Shown: in pieces, positions 20,566 to 32,840 of the stretch
Position numbering within the stretch: position 1 is the stretch's first letter
Layout of the letters: each line of letters starts with the position of its first letter
Translations under genes and position numbers: made by a program
The notes under the pieces: generated by a model
Told to the model about the DNA's origin: nothing
The model's input: the letters and a program-made list of their open reading frames with translations, nothing else
Databases searched by the model: none
NCBI RefSeq assembly: GCF_028476545.1
Contig: NW_026731571.1
Span: 1 to 64,000 of the forward strand
Length of the DNA stretch: 64,000 nucleotides
Source of the DNA: Physella acuta
Taxonomy: Eukaryota; Mollusca; Gastropoda; Physidae
Direction of reading: 5' to 3'

Positions 20566-20765
20566 TGGGTATATATCGGTATATGTGTGTATATATTGGT
20601 ATATCAGGGTATATCTGGGTATATGTGGGTATGTGTGGGTATATGGGGTTGTATATGCGTGAATATGGGTATATGTGGATATATGCGTGTATTTGGATAT
20701 ATGTGGGTTTATGTTGGTATATGTAGGTATATGTGGTTAAATGTGGATATATGTTGGTACGTAGG
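20566..20765. repeat. TATATGTGGG-type degenerate microsatellite
   Basis: About 20 imperfect copies of a 10-12 bp word of form GTATATGTGG. Plus-strand frames reading WVYVGI repeats are products of it. Confidence 0.85.
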
Positions 20766-21756
20766 GTGAATTACAGGGTCTGATTTTACGCCAAGAGTTC
20801 CCTAGCGGCTTTCTTGGCACTTGGGGTCGATTGTGCGTTCTGCAGAGGGGGTTAAGGGTACTACTTGATTCAACGGTCCAACTGCACTACGCGCAACAAC
20901 TGTGATTCAAGAAATACAGCGCCGGCTTTGTTACACTTAGGATAGAAAACAAGGTCACACATCTAAAAATACACGATTTGTAACGCGTTGACGAAAACCC
21001 TTACAAAATGTTGCGTCACTCGGTGCGTAGAACTAGACCGCAGCCCGCGTGACGGGTACGCTAGTTAATTATATTCAAGGGAGACAACCACAGCTTTGTT
21101 CCCTATGTCGTTAAAATTCTATATAAATTCTTTAGTATAACAAAGAACATTCAAATCATTTAGTTGTTACTTCTAAATTTTAAAAGTAAATTTTTCAAAA
21201 TTTTATATTTTAGAAATTTTTCTAATTTTTAAAAATTAAACTCTAGTTTAATTAGAAAACTATTAGTCGACGTGAATAATTAATTTAAAGATATTTGATA
21301 CTAAAAGATGTGTAAGTAATACAAGGCTCTTTACCCATAAGCTAAACAAACAAAAAATTAAAATCATCAATGTAATATCTTAAAGATCGTCAAGAAGTTA
21401 TCAAACACTCAACTCTCGCACAGTGCTATAAGAAGCCTTGGTAAAGTGTCCACAGAGCTACAGAAAGCCAGCAGAACATGCAGACAATAATGTCTATAGA
21501 TCAGTCTACTGGCTAGTAACTCTCTCTCCCTCAAATACATGGCTACACATAAACAAGTTAATTAAAAAGTCTAGTGACATTTAAGCGCAATTTCCTTATG
21601 TTATCTAAAAATAGCTCTGTCGTAGCGTAAATCAAGAGCAGGGTTAGTAAAACCATTGGTTAGTTATTAAAACGTTTTTTATTTTAAAAAATTTCAGTAT
21701 TTTACATGTTTTATTTACAATAGAGACATGACTAAAAACCATTGCGCGCCTAGCTA
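20766..21756. other. No gene seen
   Basis: AT-rich for most of its length, with a more balanced part at 20766-21100. That part ends in GGGAGACAACC, a word that recurs in the window (see findings). Confidence 0.5.
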
Positions 21757-21813
21757 CCGAACGTGATGGCGCAGCCATTGAACGTGATGGCGCAGCCATT
21801 GAACGTGATGACG
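21757..21813. repeat. 21 bp repeat, nearly 3 copies
   Basis: Unit GAACGTGATGGCGCAGCCATT. GATGGCGCAGCCATT is close to an inverted repeat (ATGGC and GCCAT arms). Confidence 0.88.
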
Positions 21814-21839
21814 CGTGTGGTGTGGTTGGATACACATGC

Positions 21840-22211
21840 CTACTAATTCGGTCCAAATTTTAATTAATTCAAAAAAATTTTGGGACCGAAGGAAAGGATA
21901 TTTTTGAAAACTTTCTTCGGCAATATTGTTCTAAATTATGGCAGGAATCGATTGGTACATGTTTCAAGTCGCTAAATGGTCTGGTTGCCGAGATATGGGC
22001 AAAAAACGGCATTTTTTCGAGGTTTTTTGGCTTTTCCGGGAAATCCATGAAAGAAACCCGGAATTTTTATGGCCTATGCTCATTCTCGTAACTTGCTTAA
22101 CATAATTGCTTTTGGAACTAGTCATCGATATTGCTTCGTTGAGGAGGAGATACGACTTAAAGCCCGGACACACATTCATCCATACATTCATTCATTCATC
22201 CATCCATTCCC
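21840..22211. repeat. Probable dispersed repeat with ATTC-type tail
   Basis: A hairpin with arms TTCGGTCC and GGGACCGAA lies at 21847-21890. A region with GGTTGCCGAGATATGGGC follows, and the unit finishes in a CATT/CATC microsatellite (about 22176-22210). A simple-sequence tail fits a LINE or SINE 3' end, but no coding match supports it. Confidence 0.35.
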
Positions 22212-23231
22212 AGAAATGACGCGTTAATAAACGCAATTCTCCAGAATGGAAATTGCGCTAAAAACAACATTAGTCCTGCGTGGAACTAATACAGCACAAA
22301 GTCGGCTATAAAAATTGCAAGGAACAAATGAAATTCATGTGTCTACAAACTTGACCAAGGCTTAAAATTAACTCTAATTATCGACCTCTAATCCCTTGAA
22401 ATCTACTAAATTTTGTTTCGTCGTGTGTGTGTGTGTGTAAGAAAAATAAACACTTGTAAAACCTCTGGAAGAGAGCGGAAAGCAAGTCGGATACATGTCA
22501 TAATGTTTTTCAATGTAATTCTTTCTTGTCTTTATACGGTTTTAGGGGGGGGGGGGGGGTAAATAACATAAAGGGGCAATTTTTAAAGAAATGTTACTAA
22601 AAATTTGTATTTTTTTTATTGCTTTAAAAAAAAACAACAACCGAGAATAGCCTCCAACATTCTCCTTCTAAGGATACGCTTCTAATATGTTCAGAGTGGC
22701 ATACGAGTCAACGCTAGAGAGGTGTTTGTGTATTTGGTCTTGTAGAGGTGCCTGTGTATTTGGTCTTTAAGGAGGCGCCCGTGTATTTGATCCTTATATG
22801 TGACAATTACTTTGTTTTGCAAGCTTAGCACAGACACTGACAGTTTTTAAACACCGTTGTAGGGCAAGTTGTCGGTTGTTCAACATCTGATGAATAAAAC
22901 ACACCACGTGACGTCCCAAGATGACTTTCGGTCAGGGTTAAGTCCTGGCAATGGCGGAGGTCACGTGTTTGACCAGTGCACGTGAGGCAAGGGTCAGGTT
23001 AAATTAGCTTGTGCGCATGCACGTCCATCTTCATTTCGTATCATTTCCGTTAGCGCGGCCATCGTGTCATTAACGCTCGGGCGACCAATTGAATGGCGTT
23101 GGGATATCTCGTGCAGACGACATTTTGACGAGAAGTTGCCGAGATTTGCCTTCAACTATTTGCGTCACCTCCGTGTACTCTCTACACTGTGTAAATCTAC
23201 AATGTTCAGTTTTGGGTAAATAAGTGTACGT
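22212..23231. other. No gene; small 28 bp triplet
   Basis: A GT run lies at 22423-22437 and a G run near 22544-22558. Three copies of a 28 bp unit with GTGTATTTGGTCTT lie at 22718-22796. Balanced sequence with CpGs at 22900-23140 may be conserved non-coding DNA, but nothing shows it directly. Confidence 0.5.
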
Positions 23232-23360
23232 GCCTCTAATTGTGAGTGCTTGTATGTCTCTGTGTCTTTATACATATTTGTGTATATTTGTGTACTTGGG
23301 TGTAGAAGTGTGAGTATGTGTATATATGTGTGTGTGTTTTACTGTGTGTGTATGTGTACC
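23232..23360. repeat. TG/TA-rich simple repeat
   Basis: Irregular run of GTGTGT, GTATAT and TTTGTGT words. Confidence 0.75.
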
Positions 23361-23615
23361 ACCCAAGCGCGAGTCCAAAGGGTAGAGTTGCCTCCACTAA
23401 ATAAAACTGCAAGCATTGGCCGAGATTTAACGGGGGCAAAATCCTGGGCTAAAAATAAACGGCTCTTAAGAGCTCCGATCAAATGGCCAGTAATCATTGG
23501 TCAGCCGGCCATCTGACCCAGACTGACCTCTCTCGGGTGTCACGTGGTGCCACACGACAGTCCCGGTAGTTAATTGATGAGCATTTGAGACAATAAGAGG
23601 TTGGGCCGTGAGTCA
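23361..23615. other. No gene seen
   Basis: Plain sequence without a recognised feature. Confidence 0.5.
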
Positions 23616-23905
23616 GTTCTGCTAGGTCGTGCTACAATACCCCCCCCCATACACACACACAAAACCTGCTAGGTCGTGTTACAATAGCCCCCCCCCCCTC
23701 ACAAACCTTGCTAGGTCGAATTCCATGACCACCCCACCCCTCCCACAAAAACTGCTATGTAATATTCAAATACCCCCCCCCCCAAACCTTGCTAGGTCGT
23801 GGTCCATGATCCCTCCCCCACCCCCCCCCCCCCCCCCCCCACACACACAAAACCTGCTAGGTCATATTCTAATCCCCCCCACACACACATACCATGAGCC
23901 CCACA
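23616..23905. repeat. Degenerate 45-65 bp C-rich repeat, about 6 copies
   Basis: Each copy holds a word like TGCTAGGTCGT followed by 10-20 bases and a C run. The longest C run is about 20 bases at 23821-23840. The run lengths explain the uneven period. Confidence 0.85.
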
Positions 23906-24255
23906 TTTCCCTAACCCCACACACTTTGCACCCCAAAATCTTATAACCCGCCTATCTCGAGGTATAATCCATCAACAAAAGACAAAATTTCTAGCACATT
24001 CTTTTTAAAATTTTTACAAAATCATCCATTTCATATTTGATGAATTGTGTTACAGTAAAATTCCGACTGATTTAAGTTTCTATTATTGCTCCGGGCCTGT
24101 CAAAATTGGAAGCTATCAAATTGGAACAGGGCTAGCCCGGGAGAGGGGGAGGGGGGTGGTGAAAGCCATCCATCTTGCATTGAGTCCGACACCGGAAATG
24201 ATGTATGGCTTCAGGTTCATTGTTATCTGCCGTCTTTTGGCAGTTGTCTGCACCG
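23906..24255. other. No gene seen
   Basis: AT-rich to 24060, then balanced sequence. Short frames near 24045-24370 overlap on both strands and carry no domain. Confidence 0.5.
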
Positions 24256-24312
24256 GTCTCAGGACGCCCCCACCCCAGGACGCCCCCACCCCTGGACGCC
24301 CCCACCCCAGGT
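24256..24312. repeat. 16 bp repeat, about 3.5 copies
   Basis: Unit CAGGACGCCCCCACCC. Confidence 0.85.
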
Positions 24313-24570
24313 TATTGCGTCTGCCGGGTGGATCAGCAAGGTGATCCATCATCATAGAGAGGGCGCCGGTCTGTGAGGGCGCCGCTTTCTGTGGGAGCCT
24401 TGCCGTGGTAATGCGTTATTGGTCTAAACTAGAGGACATCAAGATGACGTCACTGGTAGACAAAATATGACGTCAATGACAGGGACACATGAGAATCAGA
24501 TTAGCCGTACCCAGGGTGGTCACCCTGTGAATGTGTCTCACTGCCTGTCGTGTAATGTAGTGACGTAGAC

Positions 24571-24690
24571 AGTGCTAAAAGTGAGGTAGGTGGCCTAGAA
24601 TTATGGCCTCACAATGAGGTAGGTGGCCTAGAATTCTGGCCTCACAATGAGGTAGGTGACCTTGAACTAGGGCCTCACAATTCCACACTG
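24571..24690. repeat. 33 bp repeat, about 3.5 copies
   Basis: Unit core GAGGTAGGTGGCCTAGAATT followed by CTGGCCTCACAAT, decaying to the right. Confidence 0.88.
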
Positions 24691-24845
24691 GTCAACTTGT
24701 CCACCCACCAATGACCTCAGTAACCCTCACCCCCTCCCGTCATATTGACTTTGATTCGACGAGTGAGGCCAACAGATGGAGCTTGTCTGAGTAGTATTGA
24801 GCATGCCTGGTCTAAGAACTCCAAACATCACATAGACACACTGGT

Positions 24846-24945
24846 AGGTCACTATACTTTACTGGAGTATAGCTTTACATTTACGTCACTATACTTTACT
24901 GGAGTATAGCTTTACAGTTACGTCACTATACGGAAGTATATCACA
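24846..24945. repeat. 37 bp repeat, about 2.5 copies
   Basis: Each unit has TATACTTTACTGGAGTATA, an inverted repeat (TATACT and AGTATA arms), preceded by GTCAC and followed by GCTTTACA. Confidence 0.88.
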
Positions 24946-25137
24946 CTACTGGGATGTAGTTAACACAAACTAAACTAGTGGTACTATAAATCTGACATCA
25001 ACTATCATAATCAACTATCAACATCAACTATCAACAAGTTGCAGCTACGAAATCTGGTATACCAGGGAGAGTCTAATAGTGTGTCTCAGTTTTTAGCAGT
25101 TTGTGCGTTTTAAAAAAAGCTAGACCAACTCAAACAT

Positions 25138-25323
25138 TTGGTGGAGCTGTTAAGTCGTTGTTTTATGGAACATTCAAATCGCGTTAATACCTGTCTAATG
25201 ATATGGCAGACAGGATCAAATACGATTTCTATTTTTGGCTGTCAATCTGCCAACGTCATGGTATGGAAATGTTTCTCATCAGGATCGGGATTGGTGTCTA
25301 ATTCATGCCTAATTCATGTCTAA
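25138..25323 (+). mobile_element. Decayed Tc1/mariner transposase scrap
   Basis: Translated residues 40-53 read VMVWKCFSSGSGLV, close to the VMVWGCFS block just after the second catalytic D region in Tc1/mariner transposases. The preceding WQTGSN could match the W-R-x-x-G part of that region. Only about 60 codons of a roughly 340-residue protein remain, with no terminal repeats found. The 3' end runs into three TAATTCATGTC words. This is a fossil DNA transposon at best. Confidence 0.4.
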
Positions 25324-25824
25324 TTCATGTCTATGTTTATCATCTCTAGAGTTAGGCCCCGGTCACGTGATGCCATCTCCCCCCACCCCACTCCCCCACC
25401 CCACAACCCCTGGTTAAAAAGGCGCGCGAGTTTCGTGTCACGTCCCCGACAGCAGGTCCTGATGTTGCATGTCAGAGCCCCCCTTACACGGGCTGACATG
25501 CAGCAAGGCCAGCTCGGGGGGTGGGGCTGGGGTGGGGGCTGGGGTGGGGGTGCATCGCCCGAGGAATGTGGCGAGGGGAGGAAAGTAAATTATTCCGTGT
25601 GCAGCTCCTTATAAATAGATCTAAGCCAATTTCCCGGCAAGCCTGCGATCCCCTGACATTCCCTGACTAATCCAGCCTAAGGCAGCCCACAATCTTTCTT
25701 CTATAATAGCATACAAGTCGGCTCAGGGGCGGGGAAAAGGGGGAGGGGGATAGGGCTCTAGGAAAACTCGAAACGATTTTAACCGTATTTCATTGCAGGC
25801 TCTAATCTGAGCACTTCCCACTAG
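25324..25824. other. No gene seen
   Basis: Includes a G/T-rich patch (25515-25552), a G-rich patch near 25727-25750 and otherwise plain sequence. Confidence 0.5.
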
Positions 25825-26550
25825 TTGCTACTGTGGCTATTGGGACGTGTGTCACCAATTTATGTCACCACCTCATGTATTATATGATGGTGTCAGTTGC
25901 TACCGTGGCTATTGTGACGTGTGTCACCAATTTATGTCACCACCTCATGTATTATATGATGGTGTCAGTTGCTACCGTGGCTATTGGGACGTGTGTCACC
26001 AATTTATGTCACCACCTCATGTATTATATGATGGTGTCAGTTGCTACCGTGGCTATTGGGACGTGTGGCACCAATTTATGTCACCACCTCATGTATTATA
26101 TGATGGTGTCAGCTGCTACCGTGGCTATTGGGACGTGTGGCACCAATTTATGTCACCACCTCATGTATTATATGATGGTGTCAATTGCTACCGTGGCTAT
26201 TGGGACGTGTGGCACCAATTTATGTCACCACCTCATGTATTATATGATGGTGTCAGCTGCTACCGTGGCTATTGGGACGCGTGGCACCAATTTATGTCAC
26301 CACCTCATGTATTATATGATGGTGTCAGTTGCTACCGTGGCTATTGGGACGTGTGTCACCAATTTATGTCACCATCGCATGTATTATTTGATGGTGTCAG
26401 TTGCTACCGTGGCTATAGGACATGTGTCACCATGTTGTGTCACCACCACAAGTATTATATGATGGTGTCAGTTGCTACCGTGGCTATTAAGACGTGGGTC
26501 ACGAATTATGTCACCACCTCATGTATTATACGCTGGTGTCACCAGTTTTT
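25825..26550. repeat. 72 bp satellite-like array, about 10 copies
   Basis: Exact 72 bp spacing of TTGCTACCGTGGCTATT (25825, 25897, 25969 and so on). Right-hand copies are more diverged. CACCTCATGTATTATATGATGGTG is an imperfect dyad in each unit. Because 72 divides by three, two plus-strand frames of 209 and 244 codons stay open; they are treated as artefacts. Confidence 0.96.
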
Positions 26551-26555
26551 ACATG

Positions 26556-26735
26556 AGAACGTGTATCACCACACAAACTAACTACCCGGTACACATTGAT
26601 CACCCTGTACACATTTATTAACTACACTGAGACCATCGAGTATAAACGAAATTACCGTCATTAATTGCCTAGAAAGACTATCATAGGGTGTCGGTGGGGT
26701 GGCTCTGGTTGGAGAAAGGTGGCAAACACCCTTAA
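26556..26735. other. Nothing seen
   Basis: Short single-copy-looking spacer. Confidence 0.4.
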
Positions 26736-27260
26736 TGTATGAATGTAGCATCACTGGAGCACAGCTAAAGCACCACTAAGCACCAATAAAGCATCACTAA
26801 AGCACTACTAGAGCCTCACTAGTTACTATAGTAAATGGTATGTTTTCTTTTCAAAGAGCTAAAGGGGCCTTGAGTTTAGGGGTCAGAGTGGGGATCTGGA
26901 GTTAATGGATCTGGAGTGTAGGGGTCATGGGAGTAGGGGTCAGGAATAATGGGATCTGGAGTGTAGGGCAACTGGCGTGTTTGGTGTCTGGGGTGTAGGG
27001 TATCCAGACTACAGTAAATGGAGTGTGGAGTGTCTGATTTCTGGGGTGTAGGGTTTGTATTAAGTGTATGGAGTGTTGGTGTTTCCGGAGTGTATGGTTT
27101 GTGGTGTGTCTAGCTCCGAGTGCGTCTAGTAAGAAGTGTGTCTTGTATGCGGTGTGTCTAGTGCTTGTGGTGTCTAGAATGAAGGGTGTATATAGTACTT
27201 GTGGTGTCTAGAGTGAAGTGTGTCTAGTGCTTGTGGTGTCTAGAATGAAGAGTGTCTGTG
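26736..27260. repeat. Two degenerate short-unit repeats
   Basis: AGCACCACTAA-type words at 26755-26825, then imperfect GGAGTGTAGGGGTC and GTGTCTAGTGCTTGTG words from 26880 to 27255. No fixed period. Confidence 0.65.
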
Positions 27261-28070
27261 TGCAAATGTCCTTTAAATTTCCCCGATTAAATATTCATTT
27301 CCTATTTGAATATTGTCAGGATGAACACAAGTTTTAATCCGACCAGTCGAGTCCCGGCTCCGGGTGTTCGCCTCACTGCTGCTATGAAGAGCCGGTAATT
27401 TTACGTCTGACCGCCCCTGTCTAACTCGCGGGTAGACCACGGTTACCGTTCTTGTCTCAATAAGCGCCCCTGCCCGTCCATTATTCCACTCGACTGATAA
27501 GTCCTGATGCGTAGGGTGTACATTTTTGGGGCGTACATTTCTGGGGGTTGGGGCGAGGTGGAATTTTTTTTAGACAGCTTGTGATTTGTCAAGGCTTAAC
27601 ATTGAAAGCTTGAGGAGGGTGGGGAGGTGGGGGGGGGGGGGAAGGTGGAGTGGGTTAAATTGCAGAGTCTGGTGATGTCCTTGTATGCAGCATGGTGTTT
27701 AGAGACGTCATGAATAGAGACGTTCTGTCTCTAGCATGGTGTTTAGAGACGTCATGAATAGAGACGTCCTCCTTTCCTAGTTCTAGATTTTAATATTGGA
27801 GGGGATTTCCTCCAGCAAAATTGTGTTTTTCGTGTCAATATCTATGCACCATTTGACACGTAGACTCCCACCTCAGCCCGCATTTCTTTCTGGGTTTACC
27901 TTCAAAGCTTTTGACCACCAAAGAACAATCTGCAAGGCACCTTTGGATTTTTACCGCCAAGGTGGGTTGATGGTCACAGCTTACAAGGTTAATCTGCCCG
28001 GAGGTTCGAACTCTGGACTTTTGGAGTCAACCAACAGGAGCACTCCTTCCCACCGAGGCCGTCCCTTGTC
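27261..28070. other. No gene; 45 bp pair and tRNA-like words
   Basis: GCATGGTGTTTAGAGACGTC appears twice (about 27690 and 27735). A GGTTCGAACTC B-box-like word near 28002 with GGTCACAGC upstream could be a SINE relic. A G run lies near 27629-27641. No exon was recognised. Confidence 0.45.
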
Positions 28071-29887
28071 CACATCTAAAGACACTTGTTGTGTCACTGT
28101 TAGCCACATCTAAAGACACTTGTTGTGTCACTGTTAGCCTAATCTAAAGACACTTATTGTGTCACTGTTAGCCACATCTAAAGACACTTGTTGTGTCACT
28201 GTTAGCCACATCTAAAGACACTTGTTGTGTCACCGTTAGCCACATCTAAAGACACTTGTTGTGTCACTGTTAGCCACATCTAAAGACACTTGTTGTGTCA
28301 CTGTTGGTAACATCTAAAGACACTTGTTGTGTCACTGTTAGCCACATCTAAAGACACTTGTTGTGTCACTGTTAGCCACATCTAAAGACACTTGTTGTGT
28401 CACTGTTGGCCACATCTAAAGACACTTGTTGTGTCACTGTTAGCCACATCTAAAGACACTTGTTGTGTCACTGTTAGCCTAATCTAAAGACACTTGTTGT
28501 GTCACTGTTGGCCACCTCTAAAGACACTTGTTGTGTCAATGTTGGCCACCTCTAAAGACACTTGTTGTGTCACTGTTGGCCACCTCTAAAGACACTTGTT
28601 GTGTCACTGTTGGCCACCTCTAAAGACACTTGTTGTGTCACTGTTGGCCACCTCTAAAGACACTTGTTGTGTCACTGTTGGCCACCTCTAAAGACAATTG
28701 TTGTGTCACTGTTGGCCACATCTAAAGACACTTGTTGTGTCACTGTTGGTCACATCTAAAGACACTTGTTGTGTCACTGTTGGCCACCTCTAAAGACACT
28801 TGTTGTGTCAATGTTGGCCACCTCTAAAGACACTTGTTGTGTCACTGTTGGCCACCTCTAAAGACACTTGTTGTGTCACTGTTGGCCACCTATAAAGACA
28901 CTTGTTGTGTCACTGTTGGCCACATCTAAAGACACTTGTTGTGTCACTGTTAGCCACATCTAAAGACACTTGTTGTGTCACTGTTAGCCACATCTAAAGA
29001 CACTTGTTGTGTCACTGTTGGCCACATCTAAAGACACTTGTTGTGTCACTGTTAGCCACATCTAAAGACACTTGTTGTGTCACTGTTGGCCACCTCTAAA
29101 GACACTTGTTGTGTAACTGTTAGCCACATCTAAAGACACTTGTTGTGTCACTGTTGGCCACATCTAAAGACACTTGTTGTGTCACTGTTAGCCACATCTA
29201 AAGACACTTGTTGTGTCACTGTTAGCCACATCTAAAGACACTTGTTGTGTCACTGTTAGCCACATCTAAAGACACTTGTTGTGTCACTGTTAGCCACATC
29301 TAAAGACACTTGTTGTGTCACTGTTGGCCACCTCTAAAGACAATTGTTGTGTCACTGTTGGCCACATCTAAAGACACTTGTTGTGTCACTGTTGGTCACA
29401 TCTAAAGACACTTGTTTGTCACTGTTGGCCACCTCTAAAGACACTTGTTGTGTCAATGTTGGCCACCTCTAAAGACACTTGTTGTGTCACTGTTGGCCAC
29501 CTCTAAAGACACTTGTTGTGTCACTGTTGGCCACCTATAAAGACACTTGTTGTGTCACTGTTGGCCACATCTAAAGACACTTGTTGTGTCACTGTTAGCC
29601 ACATCTAAAGACACTTGTTGTGTCACTGTTAGCCACATCTAAAGACACTTGTTGTGTCACTGTTGGCCACATCTAAAGACACTTGTTGTGTCACTGTTAG
29701 CCACATCTAAAGACACTTGTTGTGTCACTGTTAGCCACATCTAAAGACACTTGTTGTGTCACTGTTAGCCACATCTAAAGACACTTGTTGTGTCACTGTT
29801 GGCCACATCTAAAGACACTTGTTGTGTCACTGTTAGCCACATCTAAAGACACTTGTTGTGTCACTGTTAGCCACATCTAAAGACACT
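28071..29887. repeat. 34 bp minisatellite, about 53 copies
   Basis: The unit has CACATCTAAAGACACTTG followed by TTGTGTCACTGTTAGC. Each unit holds GACAC-TTGTT-GTGTC, a perfect 5 bp stem. Unit variants (CACCTC, AGACAATTG, TATAAAG, GTCAATG) occur in the same order from about 28681 and again from about 29332. They lie 646 bp apart (19 x 34), then 645 after a one-base loss, which shows a duplicated 19-unit block. Confidence 0.97.
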
Positions 29888-29960
29888 CCTCACTGGTCGG
29901 GCTCTCCACCATTTTGATTGTTGTCAGCATGACAATTTTAAATTTAGACTGTTACATCAG

Positions 29961-30032
29961 GAGACACGTGGTATCGATGTAGGCATTTCCACGTGGTATC
30001 GATGTAGACATTTCCACGAGGTATCGATGAAG
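29961..30032. repeat. 25 bp repeat, 3 copies
   Basis: Unit CACGTGGTATCGATGTAGAC plus ATTTC. Confidence 0.88.
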
Positions 30033-30964
30033 CTGGTTTAAAACAAACAAATTTGCTGCTCGATTCTGCTTGTCACGATTCCCACCCGACACGTCATTGT
30101 TTTTTGCGTAATTTCAGTCACGTGCTGGTACTGTGATCACGTGGGGTAGGTCACGTGCTATTTTTGTGTAGTACGTCACGAGCCCTGTCGACATTTCAGC
30201 AATTTAAAAGTTTTTTCGCTAGACATTGAAAAGTGACAGCGCAATTAAAATCAATTTTTAAATTTAAAATGACAACATTTCTAAATTATTTCAGCGTTAA
30301 CAATTAATTTAATACAGGAATAAAGTAACAGAGTTGTACCACGCGGATAAGAAATAAATGTTCATGCTAAGAACTAAGGCCTTGATAGGAGCTTTTGGTA
30401 AAGTGTAGGGTGAATTTGAGGCGAGATGGGGGGGGGGGGGGACGACGGGACATATGTATATAATTGTATTCAACCCAATTCTGCGGCCCAACTCAACACG
30501 AACATGGATATGAGCACCCCCCCCCCACACACACACCACACACCCCACATCACACTCACACACCATGCCCCCACATGATCTAACAAGCATGACGTCACAC
30601 AACTTAGCCCTGGTCGTCTGCTAAAAACTTAATTACTAATTCAGTGGGACCCATGCGATTGTCCCCCCCCCCCCCCGGCCCAGCTTCAGGCCTGCCCCAC
30701 TCACGCCCCTGGCTCACCTGTCTATGCAGACCCCGGGAGGGGCAGGTATGAAAATTTGATACCTGCGAGCCCGAGTCGTCTGACACTCAGGTGTGGGAGC
30801 TCACGATGGAGATTAGCCGTACCGTGACGTCGTCTGGTCAATGATCCGAGCCCGGGAAGCGACGAGACAACTTTTGGCTGATCAATTTAAAAAAAGCCCT
30901 CAGCACGGTTCAGGGACTGCTCACTCATGCACGCCATCGACTCGATCACGTGATGCAGTATTGA
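30033..30964. other. No gene seen
   Basis: Several CACGTG words (30119-30170), a G run at about 30429-30441 and C runs near 30515 and 30663. Frames on the minus strand lack recognisable domains. Confidence 0.5.
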
Positions 30965-31018
30965 ACGCTTAGACTAGCTGCTCACTTTAGCGCTTAGACT
31001 AGCTGCTCACTTTAGCGG
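30965..31018. repeat. 25 bp tandem pair
   Basis: GCTTAGACTAGCTGCTCACT plus TTAGC, twice. Confidence 0.85.
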
Positions 31019-32140
31019 TTGGAAAACGGCAGATTTCTTGAGACTCAAATACTAACGAGCTCACTAAATGAGTCACCGGCCTACTGTGTCACCACAGACT
31101 GAATGTTCCAACAATACCAATAATACATTGCTAGAGTCATACTGTATCACCACTAGCTAAAAATACTGGTCACCATCTGTACTGCCACATGTTCAAACAT
31201 AAATAAGCATCAGCCCATTTGCATGTCACCCTCGCGCCCCGCCCCACCCACCGATTAAAAAAAAAACAAGTGACTCAACCCCTCCCCACCCCCTCCCCCA
31301 ACTTCTATCATCTCAGATTGTTTTATTGATTTGAAATTTCAAGTTTACATTCAACTTCCGGTTTATCTAATAGCACGTGACTGCACGAGAAGTTCTTGTT
31401 ATTGGACAAGTCCTCGCCACGGGTCAACATTTTCTTTTCATGCCCGGACCGTCTACACGGCTCTAGTCTGTGGGTGAGGTGGGGGCGGGGGGGGGGTCAG
31501 CCCCTAATCATGCCAACCAAATTAAAACCTGAAGGCTTCGGATTGATATAACACAGAACTACCAACAATTGTTGGTGTTGCGTCCGTGACAACAAATGTT
31601 GGATGTTGAATCCGATTAGCGTAGTTGTATAGCCGCCCCGAAAGTTGTGAATAATTGGAATAAAATTCAATCTTGTATGTCAGCGCACATTCCGGAAATG
31701 ACGCTGAAATAATACGCAAACAAGGGGAGAGAAACAGACAGGAAGCCACGGAGTAGCGTCCTCCTTCCGTTAGTCAAAACATAATCTGGAAACTATGATT
31801 CCTCTCATGGCCGCTGTCTGTCTGCGTTATGTGATACTTAGTCATCACCCCAGTTACCGACTGACGCTAACTTCTACTCAAACAGTCCGTAGTTCAGGTT
31901 TCAATTAGAATGGGGAAATCCAATTTAGCTGCAGTCATAGTGTTATAGTAGCTGAGGTTTCTGACGTCATAGTTCAGAGGTCGTGACACCTCTGCCACGT
32001 AGTGTGATGGGTGTGGGTATAGAGTGGGTGTTGTACGGATTCAATCGGGTTGAGTTCAGATCCAGTCCATGATGGTCGGGCGTGTTATCGATTCCACCAG
32101 CAGGTCGACTGCTAGAGGCCTACAAACACAATTTGAAGGG
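31019..32140. other. No gene seen
   Basis: Single-copy-looking sequence with a G run near 31489. A 75-codon minus-strand frame at 31522-31749 is not repeat-derived, but it has no recognisable motif and no splice context I trust. Confidence 0.45.
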
Positions 32141-32184
32141 AGGCACCAAGAGCCGGCACCAAGAGCCGGCACCAAGAGCCGGCA
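32141..32184. repeat. 13 bp repeat, 3 copies
   Basis: Unit GGCACCAAGAGCC. Confidence 0.88.
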
Positions 32185-32520
32185 GCGCTGATGGCTCGTC
32201 TTGGGGGCCGGCAGAAGTGAGGTCACATTCTATTAGATTCCAGTCTAATGGAGGACGACCCCGTCCCCGGGCTGGTCAAACACGACTTCTCATGGCCGGG
32301 CCGTTATTCAATTTGTTTCCTCATTTCTGCTTCTAGAACCGTCTCTAACTGGCCGGTTTGTAGTCGTCATGTTATCCTGGGCCTAGGCATATCCAGTAGT
32401 GCTGATTCAAGGTTTCACATTTGCTGGCTAATTATTGGTGGACTCGCAGGGGAGATAATCTGTTTAACACCACTAAAGCGTTATTTACCCTTGTTTATTT
32501 TCTGTCGGTCAATTGCATGA
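32185..32520. other. No gene seen
   Basis: Mixed sequence; includes GGGGAGATAATC near 32450, one of the recurring words noted in findings. Confidence 0.5.
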
Positions 32521-32840
32521 TGTGGGCTTGTGTCCAGATGTATGATGTAGGCTTGTGTGTAGATGTGGGCTTGTGTGTAGATGTGGGCTTGTGTGCAGAT
32601 GTGGGCTTGTGTGCAGATGTGGGCTTGTGTGCAGATGTGGGCTCGTGTGCAGATGTGGGCTCGTGTGCAGATGTGGGCTTGTGTGCAGATGTGGGCTCGT
32701 GTGCAGATGTGGGCTTGTGTGCAGATGTGGGCTTGTGTGCAGATGTGGGCTTGTGTGCAGATGTGGGCTTGTGTGCAGATGTGGGCTTGTGTGCAGATGT
32801 GGGCTTGTGTCTAGATGTAGGCGTGTGGCCAGATGTATGT
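32521..32840. repeat. 18 bp minisatellite, about 17 copies
   Basis: Unit GCTTGTGTGCAGATGTGG with a GCTCGTGTG variant. Frames of both strands remain open (cysteine/valine or histidine/serine repeats) because of the 18 bp period. Confidence 0.95.

Noticed and set aside
25833-26581. Two frames of 209 and 244 codons with MYYMMVSVATVAIG-type repeats
   Set aside because: The 72 bp period keeps both frames open; open frames in two registers at once argue against coding.
28071-29887. CRISPR-like array because of short repeats with dyads
   Set aside because: The repeats are directly adjacent with no unique spacers, and the window is eukaryotic.
31522-31749. 75-codon minus-strand frame not made of repeats
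   Set aside because: No motif or neighbouring exon recognised; short frames of this size are expected by chance in 64 kb.
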